64,000 nucleotides of DNA from Distichodus sexfasciatus (Eukaryota; Chordata; Actinopteri; Characiformes; Distichodontidae): assembly GCA_032718565.1 (NCBI GenBank), contig JAVGVS010000043.1, forward strand, positions 699,542-763,541, in the 5' to 3' direction. The notes beneath the pieces were generated by a model. That model saw nothing but the letters and a program-made list of their open reading frames with translations, searched no databases and was not told where the DNA came from. Position 1 is the stretch's first letter; each line of letters opens with the position of its first letter. A program made the translations under genes and the position numbers. This document shows, piece by piece, positions 55,375-64,000 of the stretch.

Positions 55375-56666
55375 AAAGTTGATGAAAGTATGAACAGAAT
55401 TATTATAAAATGTAATTTATTAGTAATGTAGGATTGCAAGCACAGTGCAGGTGAAATAATCGGTTGTGCAGAGCGTGGGTCATGGGTTAGATCATGCTCA
55501 TCTTATTCAGTGTGCCCACCGCTCTGCACATATTCGGTATTTCCTGCACTGTCGCACGGCGCTCCTACATTGCTAATTAGCTAATCAGTAGCATCAGCTG
55601 TGCTATGGGTCGGGAAAGTCGAATCCGTGGAGAGCGGTGGGCCACTTAGGACCGGATTAGAACGCCACAGATTATGTCACTTAAAGGTTCTGATGTCGAT
55701 TTGAGGCTCTGAATGTTTTTGAAACCTATATTCAGCAGTTAAGATGTCTTTGAGTACTGTCAGTTGTCAAAATATGAAACAAACCGCTGCTACCTTGGCG
55801 GAGATATCGCGGTAGAAGTGAGCCACTAAATAGTTAGTAGTTATGGTCTTCCAGACCTTTGCTTTAAGAACTTTTCTCTAACTAGACCTCTTTAAATTTT
55901 AGATGAATACTCCTGCTTTAAAGCCCTGAGTCTTCGGAAACTTTTATACTGAACCTCTTTTGTGACCGAGTTATTCTGCAACCGCCCTAATTTTTTTTTA
56001 ACTGTCAAATTGTCTGGAGCTGAGCTGAGCCAAACACATTTCTTAAGACATTTAAAACAATTGTTAGAAATTTATTTTAAGCATTTTAAAATGTTTATGT
56101 AGTTTACTAGTAAAGTGCTGGAAATCATTTGCAATTATTTTAAGCACGTCGAGAAACGGTCAACATTTTCAAATATTTATATCAACGCATTTTCACCATC
56201 AGACTCAGTTGCGTTGGCGAGACAGGAGCAAATTCGCCAAGCGACCTCTCAGTCTCCCGTCTCTTATTGTCATTGCGCTCGCTCGACGTCTTTATTCGGC
56301 TGAATGGGAGTCAAATTGCACCTAAAATTATGTTTGTGGTCTGCTGATCGATAAACAGACCCCCACTTTTAACTCCACGTCTGACGGCAAAATTGCACAT
56401 AATGAAATGATTCGGTGAAGGCTGAGATTTGACAGAAAGCACAGGAGCTCTGTGGGGGCTTTTAGATATTAGGAGTCCCACCCTTTAGGGTCTGTCATCA
56501 ATACGGAAATGAAGAGTGCCACTTCTATTGCAGGCATTTAATAATATAAAAAGTTCCTTTAAATAGCTGGAACATCAGGTTTCCCCTCACCGCAGCTGTG
56601 AAATGAAAAAAAAATTTAATATACTCAGGGTGACAAAATTGTAAAATTTTATAAACTACTATTTAG

Positions 56667-56760
56667 CCCAAGCGCTCCAGGGAGACTGTACTTGTAATTA
56701 GGAAATGTAAGTCCCCCAAGAAAAGAAATACCTGAAATGCAAATGTCTCTGCAAGTAAAA
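56667..56760 (+). mobile_element. SINE-B tail fragment
   Basis: CTGTACTTGTAATTAGGAAA, TGTAAGTCCC and AAATGTCTCTGCAAGTAAA follow the family 3' half. Confidence 0.5.
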
Positions 56761-56849
56761 TTTTCAGCCCTACATAAACTACTACGTTTGTGTCTGGCTA
56801 AAATGTCCACATGGCTGATGGTGTGATTAGAACTCAAAGTGAAGAAAGA

Positions 56850-56982
56850 CCCCCCATCACCACTACTCCAACTAAGCCCTTGAGCAAGACCCTTAAACCC
56901 AAGCTGCTCAAAGGAGGTTGTCCCAGTAATTAATAAATCTACTGCTCTCTAGACAAATGTCTGCAAAACTGTAAATGTAAAC
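56850..56982 (+). mobile_element. SINE-B copy, head lost
   Basis: CCCTTGAGCAAGACCCTTAA, CCCAAGCTGCTCAAAGGAGG, GTCCCAGTAATTAATAAATC, CAAATGTCTGC and CTGTAAATGTAAAC. Confidence 0.65.
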
Positions 56983-57362
56983 TTAGTGCCCACTACGAGC
57001 TGTATAATTGCCTAAAATTACAAAATTGAAAGTGTAACAGGAGGCCAGAGCGGATGTCGATGCTCTCGTCACACTACATGGCTTGTTAAAGTTAAGAGGA
57101 TCGCATGCTGGCCCTGATCCTGAAGTAAGAACAGACAACTGCTGACTGTCCCAGTGGGCGAACAGACGATCAGCACCGTCCTTCTTGGCTGGGGCTGAGT
57201 TCTAAAAGCCACAGGACTGATGGGACGGGATCCAGTGGAGGAGGTAGAGCAGCGGCTGGCAATCACTCAAGCTCCATGCTGGCAAAGAGGACCATTAACG
57301 CTAGCAAAGGCTGCAGCTCATGTGCACTCGCAAGCATTCTACAAGTGCTCAGCAGTAAATCT

Positions 57363-57385
57363 TAGGGGTGTAACGATACATCAGT
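57363..57385 (+). mobile_element. Single hAT-like terminal motif
   Basis: TAGGGGTGTAACGATACATC is a common hAT end in fish. No partner end is visible downstream, so the element is either truncated or very decayed. Confidence 0.35.
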
Positions 57386-58399
57386 TCAATGCCCACAGCA
57401 GAGCTCCAGAATGAAAACATCCGTCAGACATCATACAGATTGTAACGTCGACTTGATCTGGAACAAAATGACTATTTATAAAATAATAAAACAGTATTCA
57501 TTAAAGATATTTATCCAGATTAGATCTCCTTAGAAATCAAAAAGTTTAACTTTAACAATCAAAAAAATAATGAAGCTGCTAAACATACCAAAAAAGAAAT
57601 AATCAATAAATAGAGTTCCAGGTATATAGAAAGTTTAATTCATAGTGAATAAAGGATTCATTCGTTGAGGATAAAGATCAAAATCAGCCGCCGGCTAAAT
57701 GCGCCCGTATGGAATAAATAAAACACCAGAGGCTGATGATGACGCAGCATCGCTGGTGATATGAGCAGTCGCGAAAGCGTTCATCCAAAGTGTTAGCGGA
57801 TGCTGGTGTTAAACCCAAAAAATAACAATGGGCGTTCAGAACCAGGATAATGGTGAAGAAAAGATGGTGCGCGATTAAAGAAACATCAGGTCAACGAGCA
57901 GACGTTGGCACTTCGCGCCAGACGCGATCCAAACCATCCACTCCCGCCCGAAAGTCAGGCGGGGATCGCCAGCAAAAATTCGAAACAGTCCAGAAGATGC
58001 ACAGCGCACAACAATTGTTCACTGATGATGGTTACCGAATATGAGTCAACAAACAGGCGAAGCAACGAACACCGATATGAAATTGGCGATCGAAGTGAAA
58101 TGGAAGAAGTAATATGATGTTTCAAAAAGAATCGATGGATATTGAATATCCATCAATCAGATAATATCAGAAGTATCCATCTATAAATCATACACGACGT
58201 CCAATTCATTTAAACCTGACCTTAACGGATATGATATTATCTCTGGAATTATTTGCAGTTATTCCGCACAAAACAGAAACGATAAATGGCATTTCTTGGC
58301 GGCGAAGGCCACATTTAAAATGGAAACGCCATCATTTAATAAAACCACAGCTCAGCCAAACTTTGCACACAGGCAAACTCATATTTGAGCTTGCAACAA

Positions 58400-58557
58400 C
58401 TGGCACAACCAGTCCAATGAAGTTCTCCATCTTGAAACAGTCAACGCAGAATCTTCTTACTTATTTGATTTGCTCACGCAAACTACTGGACCAATAAGCG
58501 CAGAGAGAATGCTCTCGCATTTGAAGACACAGTTTGGTACGCGTGATTTTTCCTGCT
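58400..58557 (+). pseudogene. Possible decayed transposase tail
   Basis: One frame runs NEVLHLETVNAESSYLFDLL, then TQTTGPISAERMLSHLKTQF and stops after GTRDFSC. The PIS.AER..S.LK pattern faintly recalls the C-terminal dimerisation region of hAT transposases. A stop just upstream and the lack of flanking homology make this weak. Confidence 0.2.
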
Positions 58558-60149
58558 AGGAAATAAAACCTAACCGAGGAGAAAATGCTAAGTTTACAAA
58601 ATTACCAACTGATTCGGACCAGAGCAAGCGTACTAAGGTGTGAAAGTACCCTAAGTGTCTAAATGACTTTAGTAGAATTGAGTTGTAAAATACTTAAACA
58701 TTTAACTTTTCTTGCTTTTTCTTAGAATAAATTTAATATTCTGTTCAAAATCAGGGTAAAAACTGACTTTTACGAACACATTTCTTCTAAAGAATACTAA
58801 AATAAAGGCCTGAAACCTGATGTCAATGTCAATAAACAATGCAAATATGGAAATGAAAACAAAGCTTCGGGGCACAACAGTGACATTCTCATCTGAGATC
58901 TGAGCTTCTAATAAGGCCTAAGTGAGGAAGGGCAGTACCGGGTCAGGATGGGATTAAGCCCTGAGAGGAAAACCGCCTGTGTGTGTGTGTGTGTTCAAGT
59001 TAATAATGAAAAGTCCATAATGAGAAACGAGATGGAAGCAAAGGCCGTATCAATAAAGGACTGAGGGGGGGAGATTGATGACAGAGGCACACGGACGGAG
59101 CCGGAGGGGCCAGCTGTCCACTCTCCACAATTTATGCCTTTGTTCATCAGGTCGGAGAGGCACCGGGCAGCCAGCTGGCAGGACACAGTTCAGTTTTCAG
59201 GCGCACACTTCCCTTAATTAGAGCGAGTACACTCAAGGTGAGAAATATAACTTAACGATTGCGTACTGTTTGTTTACTGGAAGCCCGGGCGTTATTTCTG
59301 CGGGCGACCGACTGAGCGAAAAGGGCAGAGCCGCACCGGAGCAGTACCCGCTTCAAAGTTAATCAGCCGGCAAGACGCAGCACGCCTCTTATCTCGTGAC
59401 GTGAACAGACGATGAACATGACGGAATTGAGATCGATAGAAAAATGTCTTATGTTGCACACGGTCCTCACAAAAAAAAAGTACGTGAAGTGAGATTCTTT
59501 TATGTTAGGACCAGATACAAAGTAAGACGCGTTTTACTACGTTAAGTATTAAATCCTGAAGTCAACAACCAAAATCGGAAACCTCTGACTCCTAGTTTAG
59601 CAAACAAACGCTACAGCGCTGCAGCTATTGATCATTTTTGTAATCAAGTATTCTATTGATTTTTTCATCGACTAATCAAGTAATCAAATCATTAAAAAAA
59701 ACTAAACAGGAAAAGTCTCTTGAATGTCCCAGACTACTGAGGACGGTTGCCTTGAATTCACCACATTTCTGAAAAGTAAGGTTAGTAGCAGACGGAAAGA
59801 CTTCTTTATCCGTTTGATATCCATCAGAATCCAGAATAAAATTTTTGACAAATGGTTTTTCTATATTTCTTTTGTTCCAGCTGATTATTTTCTAACGTAA
59901 AATTAAAGAAAAAAAAAAAATCTTGAACCAACTTAATTTGGCCTTTCAAAAGAGCTGCGTTTGGTCTTTCTGGGACAGAACTACATTTCCTACAATCCTC
60001 AGCGCGCGGATCGGAGCCACGTCACAATAAGGGAACGGACACGTCCGGAATAAAAATATCAATAAATATCAGTGGGTAGAACGCTGGCTGTTGTTATTAA
60101 TCAGCTTAAATATTGAGCTTTATTACAGATTTTGGGGAGTTTTAGCGAG

Positions 60150-60481
60150 TAAGGCCTGGTTCACACGGACGTCGAACCGGCGCAAAGCCATGCTCAGGGC
60201 GCCAGGTGAGCCATCAGAACGCCGATCGCTTGCTCATTGAGAAATTCAAGATGTTCGCGACGGCGTTCGTGCACCGCGCGTTGCTAAAAGCCAACAGGCG
60301 CTGCATGCAGCGCTTAGGCGCTGCAAACCAGCGAACGGAGGAAACGGCTACGTTAACGCCAGTGAAACGCTATTGCGAACGCGGGTGAAATGCCAATGGA
60401 ACGCAGCTACAAAACGCAGCAACAAAACGCAGCAAAAACATGTATGGCGGAGGGCGTTTATCAACGCAGGACGAGGGCTCA
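60150..60481. mobile_element. TIR element TAAGGCCTGGTTCACAC, copy 2
   Basis: Left end TAAGGCCTGGTTCACACGGA matches the 41871 element. The inside has AACGCCAGTGAAACGC and ATGGAACGCAGCTACAAAAC, the reverse of motifs in copy 1. The right end is unclear. Confidence 0.6.
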
Positions 60482-60713
60482 CGGAGTCGCGCGCGAGTTT
60501 ACACGACGATGTTTACATCGCGAAAACATGACGGCGCGCTTTACGATTTAGTTCTGGGCTTTGCGATCAGAAATCACCAGGTCTTGCCTTGCTACTCGAA
60601 ACGCCACCAATATGCATCCATGTGAAATACAAGAGAGCATACCTGCCGAGTGAAACGACGCTTCAATTCTCGAAAAATCGCCTCAACCATTTTTTGTTAT
60701 CGAATTTGTGGTG

Positions 60714-60927
60714 TGAATGAACACACCACAAGCACAGCACACAGTGCATCACAACCAAATGTGACCTCTACATTTGACCCATCCGTGAAGGAGCAGTGCA
60801 GCTAACAAGCGCCCGGGGAGCAGTGCTGGGATGCATTCTCGAGTTACCACTTTACCAGCCCCTGATTCAAAACTCGCACTTCTGATCACGGGGCGAACAT
60901 CCTACCGTTACGCCACCAACTGCCCCT
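60714..60927 (-). mobile_element. SINE-A copy, left arm of an inverted pair
   Basis: TGAACACACCACAAGCACAG through to the head CCTACCGTTACGCCACCAAC. The final tail bases are missing. Confidence 0.8.
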
Positions 60928-60941
60928 AAGTGACAAGCCAC

Positions 60942-61060
60942 ACGATCAGAAGGTCGCCGGTTCGAATCCCGGACCGATAAAGGTACCACTGAGGTGCTCA
61001 TGAGGAAGGTCCCGGCCCCCAAGCACTGCTCTCGGGACGCGGCCTGCGGGTCAAATGCAG
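60942..61060 (+). mobile_element. SINE-A copy, right arm of an inverted pair
   Basis: CACGATCAGAAGGTCGCCGG, B box GGTTCGAATCCCGG and core to GGGTCAAATGCAGA; the tail is lost. It starts 14 bases after the head of the minus-strand copy. Confidence 0.8.
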
Positions 61061-61993
61061 AAAACGGAGCTTTGCCAGGTGCGCCATGTCATTAAATAAT
61101 CGCCACCAAGCATCGGACACTCGTGACTTGGCGACGAGCAAAGACAAAACCCACAGCTTGCCCACGCACGCACTCGAGCAAGGCGGAAACAATACAGCAG
61201 AGGAGGGGAAAGAACGTTAGGAGGGCTCTTTCATCAAACAACATCACCTGTGCTGGCGTTACAGAGACAGAATGATGCCAGACGAGCACACACGAGGGTT
61301 TCTCTGCCGGAAAAGAGGGCCTTTACAATGAAAACAAACCACATTTAGGGGCTAAGACCCAGCTTTCTGGAAAAAGGAGCGCTAACCCGTTCCTGATTAA
61401 TTCCTCCGAGGTCAGGGAGAGAGTTATAGCTTGCACTTAAAGCTCTCATGCGGCCTAACGTATAAACTAATTAGGGCCTAAATCGACAGCCGCTTGACGG
61501 ACAGCCGCAAACGTTCCCGGGCAGCTCCATTTCCTCAGGGCCTATCGATTCTATTCCGCGCTCTCGATCTATTTCGGTGCACCGATTGGGAGGGGGAAAG
61601 GGGGAGGGGCCTGCTTGTACTTGTTATTAAAACCAAGGAGAAGAAGAAGAAGGGGGGAAATGAAGTTACAGTGCTATATCTTTCGCTCCCACGCCATTAT
61701 TCCTAAAGAAGCGAAAAAGAGAAAAAAGGTAAAGGCAATAAAAGCCTAATCCTGCAGTAAAATAGGAATTTAAGCTATTTCTCAGACGGTTTTCTCCAAC
61801 GTTTAGCCAGATTTTGGGCCGGAAAAAACCTGCGTCTTACTTTTTCTCTCCTTCACATGGCCATATGGTCGTATGCTTCCAGCCAAAGTGGTGGGTGCAA
61901 GCTAAACCGAAGCTACATTTTTTTCCAAACGCTAATCAGCTCAAGTCTTTCAATCTGTTGATTTGTGTTTGTAACCAGTGGATTGCAGTAAGG

Positions 61994-62005
61994 AGAGAGA
62001 GAGGG

Positions 62006-62036
<31 letters not shown>

Positions 62037-62051
62037 GAGAGAGAGGGGAGG

Positions 62052-62108
<57 letters not shown>

Positions 62109-62176
62109 TAAAGGAAGAGACCGAGGGGGAGAGGGAGAGGGAGAGAGAGGAGAGAGAGAGAGGAGGGAGGGGGAGG

Positions 62177-62225
<49 letters not shown>

Positions 62226-62602
62226 AAGGAAAGACATCTGAGGGGGAGGAGAGAGAGAGAGAGGGAGGGAGGGGAGGGGAGGAGAGAGAGAGAGAGAGGA
62301 GAGAGAGAGGAGGGGAGGAGGGAGGGAGGGAGGAGAGCAAGAGGAAGAGAGAGAGCAAGAGAGAGAGAGCAAGAGAGAGAGGGAAGAGAGAGCGTAGAGA
62401 GACAGAGGTAGAGAGAGAGAGAGAGAGGGGAGAGAGAGGGAGGGGAGGGAGAGAGGGGAGAGAGAGAGAGAGGGAGAGAGAGGGAGAGAGGGAGAGAGCG
62501 AGAGGAAGTGAGAGGAAGAGAGAGGGGAGAGAGAGCGAGGGGAAGAGAGAGAGGGAGAGAGAGAGAGAGAGAGCGAGGGAGAGAGAGAGGGAGAGAGAGA
62601 GG

Positions 62603-62636
<34 letters not shown>

Positions 62637-62750
62637 GAGAGAGAGAGAGAAACAGGAAGAGAGGAGAGAGCAAGGGAGAGAGAGAGAGGGGAGAGAGAGA
62701 GAGGGAGAGAGAGAGGGAGAATGAGAGAGAGAGAGTGGGAGAGAAAGGGG
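61994..62750 (+). repeat. Polypurine block 3 (GA-rich)
   Basis: Near-pure (GA)n and GGGA over about 750 bases, with C and T only at scattered positions. The 366-codon + strand ORF (RERERERE) and 289-codon minus ORF (SLSLSLSL) are compositional. Confidence 0.97.
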
Positions 62751-63180
62751 GGGCGTTGTGTTCTAGAATGTACTCGCATAAGCACGGGACCAGTCCAAGA
62801 AGCACCCCAGTGGCGCCGGAGCCGCAAGCCGAACAGATGCGGCCAAGGATGACTCCACGCCAAGATGCCTGTCAGCTTTATGCCAGAGTAAACTTATCAC
62901 GGGAGACAATGTGAACACCGGGTTGCCGGAACTCCAGGCCATGAGTTGGTTGGTCGTAGCACTTAAGGCAGACTTTTTCGCTTTCACACTCCACACCGCT
63001 TTCTCCACCTCTCTACACACTTGGATACATATCACACACAGCTCGATAAATGGCCGAGGAGGCTGATCGGGGCCGACTGAGGTGGGCAAAATACAGTGGT
63101 GGTGCTGCAGGAAAAGGACTAGAGACCATCTTAAACATCATTTTAAATGATCCCATTTTCACAAAGGTCCCTATAAGAGA

Positions 63181-63378
63181 GTGACTGTCATTGTGAACAC
63201 ACCCCAACACAGCACACAGCGCACCACATCGAAATGTGACCTCTGCATTTGACCCGTCCGTGAAGGAGCAGTGGGCAGCTTTTCTTGCAGCGTCTTACTG
63301 GTGAGCAGCGTTTGGTGACACTGCCTTGCTCATAAGTACCTCACTGGTACCTTTACCAGTCCGGGACTTGAACCGCCT
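63181..63378 (-). mobile_element. SINE-A copy joined to a Tc1 fragment
   Basis: GTGACTGTCATTGTGAACAC through CTCACTGGTACCTTTACCAG and GGGACTTGAACCGCC. The A-box end is missing where the Tc1-like sequence starts. Confidence 0.8.
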
Positions 63379-63515
63379 AATATTGTGTTGGTCCCCGTTT
63401 TGCTGCCAAAACAGCCCTGACCCGTCGTGGAATGGTCTCCACTAGACCTCTGGAGGTGTGCCGCAGTATGTGGCACCAAGATGTGAGCAACAGATCGTTT
63501 AGCACATCCTTCGGA
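63377..63515 (-). mobile_element. Tc1-like transposase C-terminal remnant
   Basis: The minus strand reads NDLLLTSWCHILRHTSRGLV, ETIPRRVRAVLAAKRGPTQY then a stop region. From knowledge of the family, LL.SW..I......LVESMPRRV.AVL.AKGG.T.Y is the end of Tc1-type transposases. The DDE core is absent and sequence above 63515 is unrelated, so it is a dead fragment. Confidence 0.85.
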
Positions 63516-63706
63516 GTCTCGGTTTCTATAAAGGTTCCTTTTCGTTTAACCCAGGGGGTAGTTTTTTTCTTGACGCTGGACGGGAGCTTTGTGTTATATA
63601 ATGGCGTTTTGCAAAAATGTTTTTTGTTAAAAGTGCTAAACAAATAAAGTTTACCTTAACTAAACAGTAAGACAAATAGATACAAAAAAAAATTTACTCT
63701 ATACAC

Positions 63707-64000
63707 TAGTGATGCGCGGGTCGACCCGTGACCCGCAGGTGCGGGCGGTTTTAGGGCAGACATTTTTAAAATATCGTGAAAAGTTACAAAACATTTCTTT
63801 ATCGATCAAAACGTGTTGTAAACGGGGTTCGAATTACCTCTCCTCTCGATGCCGGCGAGAGCGGAGCTTTGCGTTCCTACAACCAGCGCATCGAGCGAGC
63901 GCGCATTCAGTTCAGCAGGTTGCGCGCTGGAAGCGCGTCGAAATAGGCTAAACCCCGGCACGGTGGATTCCATCCTCTTTCTCCACAGTGCTTCCAAACA
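63707..64000. mobile_element. Probable hAT-like end running out of the window
   Basis: TAGTGATGCGCGGGTCGACC followed by inverted GACCCG / CGGGTC motifs is a typical fish MITE start. The other end is beyond the window, so extent and identity are uncertain. Confidence 0.35.

Larger units (their letters stand above)
49009..64000 (-). other. sfswap: sfswap upstream intron, partial, at least 15.0 kb
   Basis: No further sfswap exon was found up to the window end: I looked on the minus strand for the lysine/glutamate-rich region that precedes the RS domain and saw none. The stretch holds three polypurine blocks (50.0-51.9, 52.6-54.5, 62.0-62.75 kb), SINE-A copies at 55.1, 60.7, 60.9 and 63.2 kb, a TIR element at 60.15 kb, and a Tc1-like tail at 63.4 kb. 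49.2-49.8, 54.48-54.89, 59.0-59.25 and 61.29-61.6 kb are unique, higher-GC sequence of unknown role. 55.4-56.65 kb shows nothing I can name. Confidence 0.75.

Noticed and set aside
61814..62914. 366-codon + strand ORF
   Set aside because: Over 70 percent of it is RE/GE repeats from a (GA)n tract; ends are unrelated sequence and it has no splice or start context.
49009..64000. Further upstream sfswap exons
   Set aside because: No minus-strand segment with flanking splice sites reads like the KE-rich or SURP regions; they must lie beyond the window.

Overview
The window reads as nuclear DNA of a ray-finned fish. Coding exons are few, short and split by 12 kb introns with GT-AG borders. tRNA-headed SINEs, hAT and Tc1 transposon debris, microsatellites and kilobase polypurine tracts fill most of the rest. 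SINE and Tc1 motifs of these kinds are common in teleosts. I cannot name the species. There is no bacterial operon, CRISPR array, rRNA gene or functional tRNA gene.

The one real gene is the 3' part of sfswap (suppressor-of-white-apricot homologue, an SR-like splicing regulator), on the minus strand. Five consecutive coding exons lie, in transcript order, at 49008-48811, 36406-36248, 24248-24081, 23425-23353 and 11394-11329 (stop TGA at 11331-11329). Every junction has a GT donor and AG acceptor, and the reading frame passes through all five (phase 2, 2, 2, 0). Together they give about 220 residues: the RS domain and the conserved C-terminal helix read as AVQSKITQ then DLMAKVRAMLASSK. The SURP-domain exons and the promoter must lie beyond position 64000. 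Introns are about 12.0, 0.66, 12.0, 12.4 and more than 15.0 kb. Positions below about 10750 lie downstream of the gene and hold only repeats and unassigned sequence.

Repeats. SINE-A is a tRNA-headed family of about 240 bp that ends in a TGACAAATAATCACTCACTT-like tail, with about 20 copies in both orientations. SINE-B is a second tRNA-headed family whose tail reads like TCTGGATAAGAGCGTCTGCT; most copies are minus strand. SINE-C is a GGGCGGCACGG-type family of up to 420 bp with a (GAAT)n tail, two copies of which have perfect target-site duplications. There are several hAT-like non-autonomous elements (four with recognisable 8 bp target duplications, one keeping a BED zinc-finger remnant), two Tc1-like transposase C-terminal remnants, and an inverted pair of 600 bp TIR elements on either side of one sfswap exon.

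Low-complexity DNA. 43.8-44.9, 50.0-51.9, 52.6-54.5 and 62.0-62.75 kb are almost pure purine on the + strand, so sfswap pre-mRNA would carry kilobases of CU-rich RNA. A 19 bp minisatellite at 37.3-37.85 kb appears to have grown out of a SINE-B copy. The long ORFs in these tracts are repeat artefacts. I found no undescribed multi-gene system; the most notable things are structural features around the sfswap exons.
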